Origin: Gammaproteobacteria bacterium 28-57-27
GTDB taxonomy: Bacteria > Pseudomonadota > Gammaproteobacteria > Halothiobacillales > Halothiobacillaceae
DNA: 64,000 bases
NCBI GenBank assembly: GCA_002281735.1
Contig: NCGK01000010.1
Location: 1-64,000, forward strand
Reading direction: 5' to 3'
Part shown: piece after piece, positions 1 through 9,451 of the stretch
Layout of the letters: every line of letters starts with the position of its first letter
How positions within the stretch are numbered: the first letter of the stretch is position 1
Translations under genes and position numbers: made by a program
Notes under the pieces: model-generated
Seen by the model: the letters and a program-made list of their open reading frames with translations, nothing else
Databases searched by the model: none
Told to the model about the DNA's origin: nothing

Positions 1-3
1 CAA

Positions 4-116
4 GCCGTGAACAAAGCGCCTCCGGCAAGGCCGTCCCGACGCAACGTCCTGTTGCGACGGGACTAAACAGGCCATCCATGGCCTGTTTACCATGCCTCCA
101 GCACTTCGTTCACGGC
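4..116. repeat. Nested multi-hairpin palindromic element
   Basis: Three inverted repeats are nested. Outer arms 4-16 and 104-116 match at 12 of 13 positions. Inside lie a hairpin with 13-nt arms (33-45 and 51-63, 12 of 13 matching, 5-nt loop) and a hairpin with perfect 12-nt arms (64-75 and 78-89, 2-nt loop). Together they could fold as a multi-branched stem. No reading frame accounts for it. It lies downstream of lolD and may be a REP-like mobile palindrome or a transcription-end structure; no T-run follows. Confidence 0.6.
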
Positions 117-189
117 GACCTCAAAGGGGAGCGGAAAGCCATGCCGTCGTCAACGACGACCCATCAAACCTCCCATTGGCAAACACCCA

Positions 190-888
190 CTACTCCGCCT
201 CAACAATCGCCCCATCACGCATATGCAGCACACGCTCCATGCGCGAAGCCAAGGCAAGATCATGCGTCACCACCACCAGCGCCGTGCCCTGCTCGGCATT
301 CAGCTCCATCAGTAAATCAAACATCGCCGCTGCATTGCGTGAATCCAGATTTCCAGTCGGCTCATCCGCTAACAGCACTTGCGGCTTTGTCACCAATGCA
401 CGCGCCAGTGCCGTGCGTTGGCGCTCGCCCCCCGACAGCTCACCCGGCTTATGCTCCAGACGCTTGCCCAGCCCCACGCGCTCCAGCATGGCACTCGCCT
501 GCTCGCGCGCCTCACGCACACTCAAGCCACGAATCAACAGCGGCATGGCCACATTTTCCAGCGCACTGAACTCGCCCAAAAGATGGTGAAACTGGTACAC
601 AAAACCGACGCTCTGATTGCGTAAACGCCCACGCGCAGTTTCCGATAAACGTGCCAGATGCCGACCGTCCACCCAAACTTCGCCCACGCTCGGCACATCC
701 AGCCCGCCCATCAATTGCAACAAGCTACTCTTACCCGCGCCCGAAGAACCGACAATCGCCACGCGCTCGCCGCGTGCAATTTCAAGGCTCACCCCACGCA
801 ATACCTCGACCTTGAGCTTGCCTTCGGCATAGGTTTTGCCCACGCCCACACAACGAATCACGACTTGATTGAGATTGGCCTCACTCAT
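190..888 (-). CDS. lolD: Lipoprotein-releasing ABC transporter ATPase LolD
   Basis: LolD powers release of outer-membrane lipoproteins from the inner membrane to LolA. Visible motifs are Walker [13 protein letters not shown] signature LSGGERQR and Walker [13 protein letters not shown], followed by an H-loop VTHD. At 232 residues it has the usual family length. The start MSEANLNQ was chosen because this ATG overlaps the lolC stop by 8 nt; an in-frame upstream start would lengthen the overlap to 44 nt. It follows lolC in one transcript. The function is certain from the motifs plus the neighbouring permease. Confidence 0.95.
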   Translation of the reverse strand: MSEANLNQVVIRCVGVGKTYAEGKLKVEVLRGVSLEIARGERVAIVGSSGAGKSSLLQLMGGLDVPSVGEVWVDGRHLARLSETARGRLRNQSVGFVYQFHHLLGEFSALENVAMPLLIRGLSVREAREQASAMLERVGLGKRLEHKPGELSGGERQRTALARALVTKPQVLLADEPTGNLDSRNAAAMFDLLMELNAEQGTALVVVTHDLALASRMERVLHMRDGAIVEAE

Positions 889-2128
889 AACGCAACGCCT
901 CCACCGGCTGAGTGCGCGAAGCACGCCACGCCGGATAAATTGTCGCTAACACCGACAAACCAAATGACAACACGGCCACGCGAATCACATCCGTCGCATG
1001 CACATCCGAGGGCAATTCACTGATGTAATACACATCCGCAGGCAGGAAAGTGACGTTAAACGTATGCTCCAGCCAAGGCACCAGCGTTTCCACATTCAGC
1101 GCCAAACCCAAGCCCCCGGCCAGCCCCATCACCATGCCAATCAGGCCAATCAAGGTGCCCTGCACCATAAAAATCAGCATGATCGAACCCTGCGACGCAC
1201 CCAAGGTACGCAAAATAGCAATGTCCGCCTGCTTATCGGTCACCACCATCACCAAGGTGGAGACGATATTGAACGCTGCCACCGCCACAATCAGCGCCAG
1301 AATAATGAACATCACCGTACGCTCGGTTTTAATGGCGCGGAAGAAGTTCGCATTGCGCTGTGTCCAATCGCCGACGAAATAACCTGCACCCAAACTCGCG
1401 GCAATTTCACGTCCCAAGCTCGGTGCAGCAAACATATCCGCCAGCTTCAGGCGCACCCCGTTGACGGCAGATTCAAGGCGGAACAGCTTTTGCGCATCAT
1501 TCATATGAATCAGCGCCGTTCCACGGTCGAATTCATACATACCGACCTCAAAAATGCCCACCACGGTAAAACGCTTTTCACGCAGCAGCGCCCCGACTGG
1601 GGTCATGGCAATATTAGAGGTAATCAGCATCAGCGGGTCGCCCACACCCACGCCCAAGCTATTGGCCAGCTCACGCCCAAGCACAATGCCGTACTCACCA
1701 GCGCGCAAATCGGTCAACTGTCCGGCCTGCATGTGCTGACCAATGTCCGTCACCTGGTTTTCCAGCTCAGGCTCAACCCCGCGCACCACCGCACCACTCA
1801 CGCCGTTGGGCAGCGACAACATCGCCTCGGCCTGAGTGAACGGCGCAGCCGCCAGCACGCCAGGTAAGCCCTGCACATTTTTCACCACCGCCTGCCAATC
1901 ATTAAGCCGCTCGCCCGCCCCGGTAATGGTCAAATGCGAAGCCATGCCCAAAATCCGGTCGCGTAACTCTTTCTCAAAACCGTTCATCACCGACAGCACG
2001 GTAATCAGCGCCGTCACACCGACCGCAATACCAAGCATTGAACTCATTGAAATAAAAGAAATAAAATGATTACGCCGTTTGGATCGTGTATAGCGCAAAC
2101 CCACAAAAAATTCAAAAGGACGAAACAT
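881..2128 (-). CDS. lolC: Lipoprotein-releasing ABC transporter permease LolC/LolE
   Basis: Inner-membrane permease of the lipoprotein sorting machine. The 415-residue product has the family N-terminus ([23 protein letters not shown]), a first membrane span at about 25-50, a large periplasmic MacB-like domain and a C-terminal FtsX-type block of three membrane spans with the A-I-L-R-T-L-G-A coupling motif. The start MFRPFEFF is preferred over a start 25 codons upstream because family members begin here and an AGG lies about 8 nt upstream. Only one LolC/E-type permease is present, so it may be a homodimeric LolF-type permease; a second copy could lie outside the window. Confidence 0.9.
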   Translation of the reverse strand: MFRPFEFFVGLRYTRSKRRNHFISFISMSSMLGIAVGVTALITVLSVMNGFEKELRDRILGMASHLTITGAGERLNDWQAVVKNVQGLPGVLAAAPFTQAEAMLSLPNGVSGAVVRGVEPELENQVTDIGQHMQAGQLTDLRAGEYGIVLGRELANSLGVGVGDPLMLITSNIAMTPVGALLREKRFTVVGIFEVGMYEFDRGTALIHMNDAQKLFRLESAVNGVRLKLADMFAAPSLGREIAASLGAGYFVGDWTQRNANFFRAIKTERTVMFIILALIVAVAAFNIVSTLVMVVTDKQADIAILRTLGASQGSIMLIFMVQGTLIGLIGMVMGLAGGLGLALNVETLVPWLEHTFNVTFLPADVYYISELPSDVHATDVIRVAVLSFGLSVLATIYPAWRASRTQPVEALRYE

Positions 2129-2233
2129 GCACAGACCTGCTGTATTCAAGATGAGCGGGATGATAGCCCAAAGCAACGACACAGCGTTGCAGATGTGTTG
2201 CACATACGCTGACTGATGCCCGGCACAAAAAGT

Positions 2234-2262
2234 TTTATCCGTACCAATAAATGGCGTATAGA
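2234..2262 (+). promoter_or_regulatory. Possible sigma-70 promoter for the DUF2892 gene
   Basis: TTTATC (2234-2239) and TATAGA (2257-2262) are separated by 17 nt and lie about 45 nt upstream of the DUF2892 start. The -10 box is fair and the -35 box weak, so this is a tentative call. Confidence 0.35.
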
Positions 2263-2306
2263 ATCAGGGTGCGCCGTTTGCCTTACTTTTTTTCAGGAGC
2301 TCTCCC

Positions 2307-2525
2307 ATGAAAACTAATGTTGGTTTTGTAGACATGTTCATCCGCCTGTTCCTGGGTGTCACCGCTATTGGCATGGCCGTTGCCGGTGTTTTCCCGGCGC
2401 CTTGGGGCATGATTATCGGCATCGTTGGCATCGTGCCAATTGCTACTGCCCTGCTGAAATTCTGCCCGCTGTATACCCTCCTTGGCATCAGCACCAAGAG
2501 CAAAGATGCTGACGCGGCGCACTAA
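2307..2525 (+). CDS. DUF2892 (YgaP-type) small inner-membrane protein
   Basis: The 72-residue protein starts MKTNVGFVDMFIR, has two hydrophobic segments (about 11-30 and 33-50), then a conserved CPLY motif before GIST. This is the DUF2892 pattern, also found as the membrane tail of rhodanese YgaP. The biochemical role of stand-alone members is unknown. A strong AGGAG lies about 8 nt before the ATG, and a rho-independent terminator follows, so it is probably monocistronic. Confidence 0.85.
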   Translation: MKTNVGFVDMFIRLFLGVTAIGMAVAGVFPAPWGMIIGIVGIVPIATALLKFCPLYTLLGISTKSKDADAAH

Positions 2526-2553
2526 TTAGCCCGGTCTGTGCATCTTGATATTT

Positions 2554-2579
2554 GCCCCGCCCCACGCGGGGCTTTTTTT
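2554..2579 (+). terminator. Rho-independent terminator
   Basis: A perfect 7-bp GC stem (2554-2560 with 2566-2572), a 5-nt loop and seven Ts follow the DUF2892 gene. Confidence 0.9.
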
Positions 2580-2638
2580 ATGCACATGAGCTCCCCCGCA
2601 GGCTGACCACAACCGGCTCGACATGGGAGAATGACTCC

Positions 2639-5600
2639 ATGAAAACGACATCCTTCTTCAGCCCCGCCCTGCCCAAAAATCCGCGTGACCCACTGTATTG
2701 GCGACAGCCCGCCGGTTCGGCCACCAGCCTTTTAATCGCGGAAACCGCGCAACGCCACGACGGCTTGCTCCTGCTCGTCGCCCCCACCATGCAGGATGCC
2801 TACCGCATTGAGGCCGAATGTCGCTTTTTTATGGGCGCGAGCACGCTACCGTTGCTGGTCTTCCCCGATACCGAAACCCTGCCCTACGACCTATTCTCTC
2901 CACACCAGGACTTGATCGCGCAGCGTCTCGCCACGCTTGATCGTCTACCCGAGCTGAAACGCGGCATTGTGATTGTCTCTGCCCCGGCCTTGCTGATGCG
3001 CCTGCCGCCGACCGATTACGTGCGCGGTCGCACTATCCAGCTCGCCAAGGGTCAACGGCTTGATGTCGAAGCCTTCCGCAAACGCTTGAGTGACTCCGGC
3101 TACCGCAGCGTGACCCAAGTGATGGAACACGGTGAATTCGCCATGCGCGGCGCGATTCTAGATCTTTTTCCCAGCGGCCAAACCCTACCGGTGCGCGTGG
3201 ACTTATTTGACGATGAAATCGAAACCCTGCGCCTGTTCGACCCCGAAACCCAACGTAGCCTGGAAACCATCGAAGCGCTCAATCTGCTCCCCGCGCGCGA
3301 ATTTCCGCTGGATGACACCGGCATCCAACACGCACGCAAGGCCTGGGGCAACTATTTCGACAATGCTGGACGCGACCTGTTGCGCCAACTGCAACAAGGT
3401 CTTCCCTTTGCAGGCATTGAATACTACCTGCCGCTATTCTTCGATGGTTTGGCCACACTGTTCGATTATCTACCCGCCAAAACCCTCTGCCTCAGCCTGC
3501 CGGGCATAGACAGCGCCGCCGATGCGTTCCTGCATGAAGCGCACGAGCGTTTTGAACAACGCCGCCACGACCGCGAGCGCCCATTGCTGCCGCCGGAAAT
3601 ACTTTTTCTCAGCCAAGAGCAGCTCAACAGCCTGCTGTTTGAACGCCCGCAAGTCCGCATTATTGCGGGTAGCGACCCCGCTTTCCCGCAAGCCGCCCGC
3701 TTTCCCGCGCAAGCCCTGCCCGAATTAAGCTGGCAAGCGAAAGCGGATGACCCGGCACACGCCTTACGCCTATTTATTGGCCAACTCGGCGGTAAAACCC
3801 TGATCGCCGCCGAATCCCCCGGGCGCCGCGAAGCTTTGGGCGATCTGCTGCGCCGCCATGATTTGCGCTTTGACACGGTTGAAACGTGGCATGAAGCCCT
3901 TGCCTCGGACAAAACGCAACTTCTCATCACCGCTCCGCTCGACGATGGCCTCTGGCTGGAAAACAACCACCTCGCCATCATCAGCGAAGCCCAACTCTTC
4001 GCCGAGCGCGTCGCCCAGCGCGGCAAACGCAGCAAACGCACCCGCGATGCCGAAAGCCTGATTCACAACCTCACCGAATTGGCAATTGGCGCACCCGTGG
4101 TACACGAAGACCACGGCGTAGGGCGTTACCAAGGCCTGAGCGTGCTGGATGTTGGCGGACTGGTGCAAGAATTCCTCACCCTCGAATACGCGGGCGGCGA
4201 CCGCATCTACGTCCCCGTGGCCAGCCTGCAACTCATTAGCCGCTACACCGGAGCCAACCCGGACAACGCACCACTGCACAAACTCGGCTCCGACACCTGG
4301 GACAAGGCCAAGCGCCGCGCCATGGAGCAAACGCGTGACGTGGCCGCCGAGTTGCTCGACCTGCACGCCCGACGCGCCGCGCGCAAAGGCCACGCCTTCC
4401 AGCTCGACCCCAGCGCATATTCGGTATTTGCCGAAGCCTTCCCGTTTGAAGAAACCCCCGACCAACTCGCCGCCATCAGCGCCGTCATCAACGACATGAC
4501 CAGCGGCCAGCCGATGGATCGCGTGGTCTGCGGCGACGTGGGCTTTGGCAAAACCGAAGTTGCCATGCGCGCCGCCTTTGTCGCCGTGCAAGGTGGGCGT
4601 CAAGTCGCCGTGCTCGCCCCCACCACCCTGCTGGCGCAACAGCATCTACGCAATTTCCGTGACCGCTTCGCCGACTTCGCCATCCATATCGAAGGCATGT
4701 CGCGCTTCACCAGCGGCAAAGAAACCAAGCAGACCCTGGACGCACTGGCCGAAGGCAAAGTGGATATCGTCATCGGCACCCACAAGCTGATCTCACCCGA
4801 CATCCGCTTCAAAAACCTCGGTCTGGTCATCATCGACGAAGAACAACGCTTTGGCGTGCGCCACAAGGAACAGCTCAAAAACCTGCGCGCCGAAGTCGAT
4901 TTACTCACCATGACCGCCACCCCCATTCCGCGCACCCTTAACATGGCGCTGTCCGGCCTGCGCGAACTCTCGATCATCGCCACCCCACCGAAAGACCGAC
5001 TAGCGATCAAAACCATGGTCACCACCTGGGACACTGTGCTGATCCGCGAAGCCATCCTGCGCGAACTCAAGCGCGGCGGGCAGGTGTATTTTTTGCACAA
5101 TGACGTCGCCTCCATCGAACGCATCACCCGCGAACTCTCCGAGCTCATACCCGAAGCGCGCATCCAGTTCGCCCATGGCCAGATGCCGGAAAAGGAGCTT
5201 GAACAAGTCACCGCCGACTTCTTCCACCAGCGCTTCAACGTGCTGGTCAGCACCACCATTATCGAATCCGGCATCGACAACCCCAGCGCCAACACCATCC
5301 TCATCAACCGCGCCGACAAACTCGGCCTAGCGCAAATGCACCAACTGCGTGGCCGGGTTGGGCGCTCGCATCATCGCGCCTACTGCTACCTCATCACCCC
5401 ACCCAAGGACAGCATGACCCCGGATGCGGTCAAACGTCTGGAAGCGATTGAAAAGCTGGAAGATTTGGGCGTCGGCTTCACCCTCGCCACGCATGACCTG
5501 GAAATCCGTGGCGCAGGCGAGCTGTTGGGCGAATCGCAAAGCGGTCAAATGCACGAAATCGGCTTCACCCTCTACATGGAACTGCTCGACCGCGCGGTCA

Positions 5601-6082
5601 AAGCCATCAAATCCGGCAAACAACCCGAACTCACCCAGCCTCTACGCCACGGCACGGAAGTGGACTTGCGCATCCCCGCCCTATTGCCGGAAGACTACAT
5701 CGGCGACGTACACACCCGCCTGATTCTCTACAAACGCATTGCCAGCCTCGCCACCCAACGCGATTTGGACGAAATGCGCGTCGAACTGATCGACCGCTTC
5801 GGCCTGCTGCCGCTCGCCGCACAAAACCTGATGCGTCAAGCCAGCCTGCGCCTGCGCGCCCAAGCCCTCGGCATCCGCAAACTCGAAGCCGGCCCGCAAG
5901 GCGGCCGCATCCTCTTCGACCCCAAGCCGCCCATCGAGCCGATGAGCATCGTTAAACTGATGCAGCAAGAGCCCAAAACCTACCAACTTGGCGGGCAGGA
6001 TACCTTGCGCTTTAGCGCGCCGATGGATGAGGTTGAAAAGAGGTTTAGGTTTGTGGAAAACCTGCTTGACAGGCTAAGCTGA
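2639..6082 (+). CDS. mfd: Transcription-repair coupling factor Mfd
   Basis: Mfd displaces RNA polymerase stalled at DNA lesions and recruits UvrA. The 1147-residue product has the usual length. Visible are an N-terminal UvrB-homology region (about 10-350), the RNA-polymerase-interaction/CarD-like domain (about 490-570, [13 protein letters not shown]) and an SF2 translocase with Walker [15 protein letters not shown] box [17 protein letters not shown] and the QLRGRVGRS motif VI, then the TRCF C-terminal domain. The start MKTTSFFS has a GGAGA 8 nt upstream; longer in-frame starts run back through the terminator and are not credible. Confidence 0.98.
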   Translation: MKTTSFFSPALPKNPRDPLYWRQPAGSATSLLIAETAQRHDGLLLLVAPTMQDAYRIEAECRFFMGASTLPLLVFPDTETLPYDLFSPHQDLIAQRLATLDRLPELKRGIVIVSAPALLMRLPPTDYVRGRTIQLAKGQRLDVEAFRKRLSDSGYRSVTQVMEHGEFAMRGAILDLFPSGQTLPVRVDLFDDEIETLRLFDPETQRSLETIEALNLLPAREFPLDDTGIQHARKAWGNYFDNAGRDLLRQLQQGLPFAGIEYYLPLFFDGLATLFDYLPAKTLCLSLPGIDSAADAFLHEAHERFEQRRHDRERPLLPPEILFLSQEQLNSLLFERPQVRIIAGSDPAFPQAARFPAQALPELSWQAKADDPAHALRLFIGQLGGKTLIAAESPGRREALGDLLRRHDLRFDTVETWHEALASDKTQLLITAPLDDGLWLENNHLAIISEAQLFAERVAQRGKRSKRTRDAESLIHNLTELAIGAPVVHEDHGVGRYQGLSVLDVGGLVQEFLTLEYAGGDRIYVPVASLQLISRYTGANPDNAPLHKLGSDTWDKAKRRAMEQTRDVAAELLDLHARRAARKGHAFQLDPSAYSVFAEAFPFEETPDQLAAISAVINDMTSGQPMDRVVCGDVGFGKTEVAMRAAFVAVQGGRQVAVLAPTTLLAQQHLRNFRDRFADFAIHIEGMSRFTSGKETKQTLDALAEGKVDIVIGTHKLISPDIRFKNLGLVIIDEEQRFGVRHKEQLKNLRAEVDLLTMTATPIPRTLNMALSGLRELSIIATPPKDRLAIKTMVTTWDTVLIREAILRELKRGGQVYFLHNDVASIERITRELSELIPEARIQFAHGQMPEKELEQVTADFFHQRFNVLVSTTIIESGIDNPSANTILINRADKLGLAQMHQLRGRVGRSHHRAYCYLITPPKDSMTPDAVKRLEAIEKLEDLGVGFTLATHDLEIRGAGELLGESQSGQMHEIGFTLYMELLDRAVKAIKSGKQPELTQPLRHGTEVDLRIPALLPEDYIGDVHTRLILYKRIASLATQRDLDEMRVELIDRFGLLPLAAQNLMRQASLRLRAQALGIRKLEAGPQGGRILFDPKPPIEPMSIVKLMQQEPKTYQLGGQDTLRFSAPMDEVEKRFRFVENLLDRLS

Positions 6083-6142
6083 CCCCATGCAGTTATGACT
6101 TGCAACGCCGTTTCATACATCAAGTAATGGAGCTTAACCGCC

Positions 6143-6334
6143 ATGAAAACAATCAAATTCACATTTTGGCAAGATGGTGATTTTTATCTTGGCTTTCTGA
6201 ATGATTACCCAGACTATCAAACCCAGGCGACCAGCAAAGACGAACTCATCGAAAACCTGAAGGAGTTATTACTCGACATTGAGTCAGGCCAAGTGCCTTA
6301 TATCCATAAAGTCGAAGAACTCTTGGTCGCCTAG
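6143..6334 (+). CDS. hicB: HicB-family antitoxin
   Basis: A 63-residue partial RNase-H-fold protein with the HicB pattern: a strand-rich start (IKFTFWQDGDFYLGFLNDYP), then TSKDELIENLKELLLDI. Short HicB forms of this kind lack a separate DNA-binding domain. It should bind and silence the adjacent HicA. The hicA ATG begins at the nucleotide after this stop codon, so the two are surely co-translated. Order is antitoxin first, the reverse of the common hicA-hicB order. Confidence 0.85.
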   Translation: MKTIKFTFWQDGDFYLGFLNDYPDYQTQATSKDELIENLKELLLDIESGQVPYIHKVEELLVA

Positions 6335-6511
6335 ATGAAAAGGCGTGATTTAATCAAAGCACTTGAGCTAATGGGCTGTTTACTGGTGCGTAACGGCGGA
6401 AGACATGACTGGTACACCAACCCCAATACAAAGCAATCCCAACCCGTACCTCGGCATAATGAAATTAACGAGCTACTGGCCAAGAGCATCATTAAAAAGC
6501 TGAACAATTAA
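6335..6511 (+). CDS. hicA: HicA-family mRNA interferase toxin
   Basis: A 58-residue protein starting MKRRDLIKALELMGC. It carries the HicA dsRBD-like pattern: L-x-x-x-G-x-x-L-V-R-N-G-G-R-H-D-W-Y, with the catalytic histidine in GGRHDWY, and the C-terminal QPVPRHNEINELLAKSIIKKL. HicA cleaves mRNA when not bound by HicB. It abuts hicB upstream and the RDD gene downstream with no gap on either side. The motif is intact, so the toxin looks active. Confidence 0.9.
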   Translation: MKRRDLIKALELMGCLLVRNGGRHDWYTNPNTKQSQPVPRHNEINELLAKSIIKKLNN

Positions 6512-6976
6512 ATGATGCACGAAGACGCTCGCAGCACCACGTCTCAGACTTTAAGCCAACCCGCTGGCCTGTTCCGCCGCCTTGGCGCGCTGGTGTACGA
6601 CTGGCTGCTGATTATCGCCCTTTGGTTTGTGCAAACCGCTTTATTGCTGCCGCTGACCGGCGGCGAGGCTTTGCCGCAGGATGGCATCGTGCATTGGCTG
6701 TACGTCGCCATCCTGTACCTGACCGCGCTGGGATTCTTTGTATTTTTCTGGCACAAGAAGGGGCAAACGCTGGGTATGCGCGCCTGGCGCATTCGTCTGC
6801 TGGATGAACAGGGCGCGACACCCGCGTTAAGGAACCTGCTGCTGCGCGCGCTCTGGGCGGTGCCGAGCTGGGGTCTGGGCGGCGTGGGTGTACTGTGGAT
6901 GTATTTCGACCCACAGCGCCGGGCGTGGCAAGATCGTTTTTCACAGACCCGCTTGATCCTGGAGAACATCAAATGA
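6512..6976 (+). CDS. RDD-family inner-membrane protein
   Basis: A 154-residue membrane protein. FRRLGALVYDWLLI is the RDD signature (Arg-x-x-x-x-x-x-Asp), followed by hydrophobic segments at about 30-50 and 60-80 and a QTLGMRAWRIRL motif typical of the family. RDD proteins are linked to ion or metabolite transport, but their function is poorly defined. Two adjacent ATGs (6512 and 6515) are both possible starts. The stop overlaps the next start as ATGA. Confidence 0.8.
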   Translation: MMHEDARSTTSQTLSQPAGLFRRLGALVYDWLLIIALWFVQTALLLPLTGGEALPQDGIVHWLYVAILYLTALGFFVFFWHKKGQTLGMRAWRIRLLDEQGATPALRNLLLRALWAVPSWGLGGVGVLWMYFDPQRRAWQDRFSQTRLILENIK

Positions 6977-7434
6977 GCGATACGCACGAAGACAAGGTGT
7001 ACAAATATGGACGCGGCGGCAGTGATGCGGAACATCAAGCGCACCAGGCCGATATTACGTTGCTGCTTGATGGTCACAGCCGTCTGCGCCGCGTGACCGA
7101 ACATCTGCCGAACGGCATTCGCACCTGCACCACCAGCGATGACCCTGAGCTTGCTGCAATCCTTTTGCGCCACGCCGAAGACATGAAGGCGCGCTTCGCC
7201 AAGGGGCGAGCGATTCGTTCCTGGGATCCGCTATTTGCCATGCTGTTCGAACAGCGCGACACGATTCGCGTTGAATTGATTGCGCGCGAAGATGGGCTGT
7301 GCGCTGAGCTAACCTGTACGGATCCGGCGCTGATTCCGCTGATTCATGCGCATGATGAGGCCTTGATGCTCTTTGTGGCTGAGGGTAACGCTGCGGCATC
7401 CAAGCCGTCGCCGGTGCCGCCTACGACTCTGTAA
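6973..7434 (+). CDS. Conserved hypothetical protein, about 153 aa
   Basis: Soluble acidic protein with no signal peptide or membrane span, starting MSDTHEDKVYKYGRGG. The ATG overlaps the RDD stop, so the two are co-translated. It has alpha/beta character with a conserved-looking stretch around RFAKGRAIRSWDPLFAMLF. I do not recognise the family. The coupling suggests it works with, or is made with, the RDD protein. Confidence 0.65.
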   Translation: MSDTHEDKVYKYGRGGSDAEHQAHQADITLLLDGHSRLRRVTEHLPNGIRTCTTSDDPELAAILLRHAEDMKARFAKGRAIRSWDPLFAMLFEQRDTIRVELIAREDGLCAELTCTDPALIPLIHAHDEALMLFVAEGNAAASKPSPVPPTTL

Positions 7435-7461
7435 CTCGGAACTCATCCCAACGCGAACGTT

Positions 7462-7479
7462 GTCGGCTTAAAGCCCGAC
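7462..7479. repeat. REP-like hairpin spanning the tsaB stop codon
   Basis: A palindrome of the form GTCGG-CTTAAAG-CCCGAC contains the tsaB stop codon (7468-7470). Its core resembles the GTCGGGCTNNAGCCCGAC core of the REP-like elements elsewhere in this window. It also lies between two converging genes and could help end transcription. Confidence 0.4.
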
Positions 7480-8178
7480 CTGCGCGGCCTTGGGTTTATC
7501 CGCCACGTTATCGCGCAGATAAACCGGTTGCGCTTGCTCGGCGGGCAGCCAGCCGTGTTGCTGCACCCGTTTGGCCGCAATCAGCGCCACATCATGCGCA
7601 CGCGGCAATAGCTCGTGATCAACGGCACTCAGCACAGCGGCGAAGCGCGGCAACAGCACATCGGCATACGCCGTCCAACCTGAGCCCACGGCGAACCAGT
7701 CGGTATCATCCGGGACAGACACATCCACGGGCTTGCTCACGGATTCACCGGCGGCCTCGGCACGCACATCGCCCTCGCCCAGCACGCGCCAGGCGCCCCA
7801 ATACACTTCATGCATGCGTGCATCCAGTGCGGTGAGGATTTTATCCGCTCCATGCAAGCGCCATACGGCATGTGCCAGTGCCGCCAGGCTGGAAACGGGC
7901 ATCACGGGAAGATTGGCGCCAAACGCCAAGCCCTGAGTCACACCCGCCGCAATGCGCAGCCCGGTGAACGCTCCCGGCCCACGCGCAAAGGCGATGCCAT
8001 CCAGATCATGCAGGCTCACGCCGCCTTCGGCCAGCACGCGCCGCACCATGGGGAAAATCATCTGGGTATGCTGACGCGGTGTCAGCTCGTATTCTTCAAT
8101 GACGTACCCATCCATCAATAGCGCGACGGAGCAGGCCTCGGTCGAGGTATCCAGTGCAAGAAGTTTCAATCTAATCAA
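7468..8178 (-). CDS. tsaB: tRNA t6A37 biosynthesis protein TsaB
   Basis: TsaB pairs with TsaD in making N6-threonylcarbamoyladenosine on ANN-decoding tRNAs. The 236-residue product has the ASKHA-fold start LLALDTSTEACSVAL, the conserved TPRQHTQMIFPMV segment and GPGAFTGLRIAAG, all diagnostic for the YeaZ/TsaB family. It follows fur with an ATGA overlap. The last codons lie in a REP-like hairpin, so the C-terminal tail may be element-derived. Confidence 0.95.
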   Translation of the reverse strand: MIRLKLLALDTSTEACSVALLMDGYVIEEYELTPRQHTQMIFPMVRRVLAEGGVSLHDLDGIAFARGPGAFTGLRIAAGVTQGLAFGANLPVMPVSSLAALAHAVWRLHGADKILTALDARMHEVYWGAWRVLGEGDVRAEAAGESVSKPVDVSVPDDTDWFAVGSGWTAYADVLLPRFAAVLSAVDHELLPRAHDVALIAAKRVQQHGWLPAEQAQPVYLRDNVADKPKAAQVGL

Positions 8179-8585
8179 ACCTTGGGCTTGCGCTTGATAC
8201 CGAAAATCACCAAGGAATGATCTGTCATTTCAAAGCCATGCTCTTCAGCAATTTTATGAATCCGCTCAAAAATCACCGGGTCATAAAACTCTTCCACCAG
8301 ACCGCTTTTCACACACACAATGTGGTCATGCTCGCCTTTGGAAATCAGCTCAAACACCGCCTTGCCACCTTCAAACTGGTGGCGGCACACAATGCCCGCC
8401 GCTTCAAACTGGGTCAGCACGCGATACACCGTGGCGAGACCAATATCCTCGTCGTTATCCAGCAGCAAACGATAAATATCTTCCGCCGACAGGTGCTGAT
8501 CGGCGTGCTGCTCCAGCAGCTCTAGAATACGCACTCGCGGCAGAGTCACCTTCAAACCGGCTTTTTTTAGATCATTGGCTTCCAC
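8175..8585 (-). CDS. fur: Ferric uptake regulator Fur
   Basis: Iron-dependent repressor, 136 residues. The winged-helix domain (KKAGLKVTLPRVRILELL, then LATVYRVLTQFEAAGIV) and the EHDHIVC metal region are clear. The usual C-x-x-C of the dimerisation domain is C91-V-K-S94: the second cysteine is serine, and there is no C-terminal cysteine pair. This form cannot build the canonical four-cysteine structural zinc site. Overall similarity and length still fit Fur better than Zur or PerR. It is co-transcribed with tsaB and divergent from bamE, the usual fur-bamE arrangement. Confidence 0.93.
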   Translation of the reverse strand: MEANDLKKAGLKVTLPRVRILELLEQHADQHLSAEDIYRLLLDNDEDIGLATVYRVLTQFEAAGIVCRHQFEGGKAVFELISKGEHDHIVCVKSGLVEEFYDPVIFERIHKIAEEHGFEMTDHSLVIFGIKRKPKV

Positions 8586-8649
8586 AAGCTATCCTTCTAA
8601 TGATTGAAAACAAGGCCTTTCGCACTGATCGAGTGTCCATGCAACGACC

Positions 8650-8672
8650 CATCTACGCGGAAATAGTAGATG
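8650..8672. promoter_or_regulatory. Inverted repeat in the fur-bamE divergent region
   Basis: Perfect 7-nt arms CATCTAC and GTAGATG are separated by 9 nt between the divergent fur and bamE starts. It could be an operator or a leader hairpin. It does not match the classical Fur box. Confidence 0.35.
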
Positions 8673-8730
8673 CAAACCGGCTTGGCGTGTATTTTATCGC
8701 GGATACTTCCACCTATCGTTACACAACACC

Positions 8731-9102
8731 ATGCAACACGCACGTCTTCTCATGCTTTCCGCCGCCCTTCCTTGCCTGCTGAGCGCCTGCGCAACAAGCT
8801 CCATGCCCTCGTTCTTGCAGCCTTACCAGTTTGACATCAACCAAGGCAACATCCTTGAAGATGACAAGATGGCACAGCTCAAACTCGGTATGAGCAAGGA
8901 GCAAGTGCGTTTCCTGCTCGGCACACCCATGCTGGACGATATGTTCCATGCTAACCGCTGGGACTATATTTATTTCCACAAGGCCGGCAAGGATGCTCCG
9001 GTGCAACGTAAATTTGCCTTGTTCTTTGATGCAAACGGCAAGCTTGAGCGCTCCGAGCCGCCGCTGGCTGAACTGCCTACACTGCCTTTGAGCACGCTTT
9101 AA
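8731..9102 (+). CDS. bamE: Outer-membrane assembly lipoprotein BamE
   Basis: BamE is an accessory lipoprotein of the BAM complex that inserts outer-membrane barrels. The 123-residue precursor has a signal peptide ending in the lipobox LLSAC (Cys20), followed by the SmpA/OmlA pattern: FLQPYQFDINQGN, then KLGMSKEQVRFLLGTPML and the HANRWDYIYFHKAGK stretch. It sits divergent from fur, as in many gamma- and betaproteobacteria. No clear ribosome-binding site is visible before the ATG. Confidence 0.95.
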   Translation: MQHARLLMLSAALPCLLSACATSSMPSFLQPYQFDINQGNILEDDKMAQLKLGMSKEQVRFLLGTPMLDDMFHANRWDYIYFHKAGKDAPVQRKFALFFDANGKLERSEPPLAELPTLPLSTL

Positions 9103-9121
9103 AAGCTCTTCTGGCTGACTG

Positions 9122-9451
9122 CTAACCGCCACCCTTCTTGAGCTTTTTGCCCTCTTCGGCGCGCTTTTGGCGCACGGCTTTCGGGTCGGCAATCAGCGGG
9201 CGATAAATTTCGACCCGATCGCCCTCACGCAGCTCACGCTGCGGTGGCACCACTTTGGCAAAAATACCCAGCTTGCTGCCACCCAAGTCCAGCTCAGGAT
9301 AGCGCTCCAGCAAACCCGAACGCCGCACGGCCTGTTCCGCCGTGGTGCCCACAGGAACATTAAGACGCAACAAGGTTTGCCGCTCGGGCAAGGCATATGC
9401 CACTTCGACGTCGATTAGCTTGGTTGCAATCAACTCAGATTCGACGGCCAT
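9122..9451 (-). CDS. rnfH: RnfH-family (UPF0125) ubiquitin-like protein
   Basis: A small beta-grasp protein of about 109 residues. The sequence IDVEVAYALPERQTLLRLNVP, a central KLGIFAKVV and GDRVEIYRPLIADPK are family hallmarks; a basic Lys-rich tail follows. The role is unknown; in most genomes it is paired with ratA, as here. The start MAVESELI is preferred over one five codons upstream because GGAG lies at workable spacing. It overlaps the ratA 3' end by 17 nt. Confidence 0.9.
   Translation of the reverse strand: MAVESELIATKLIDVEVAYALPERQTLLRLNVPVGTTAEQAVRRSGLLERYPELDLGGSKLGIFAKVVPPQRELREGDRVEIYRPLIADPKAVRQKRAEEGKKLKKGGG

Noticed and set aside
8650-8672. Fur box
   Set aside because: The 7-9-7 repeat does not match the GATAATGAT-type Fur box.
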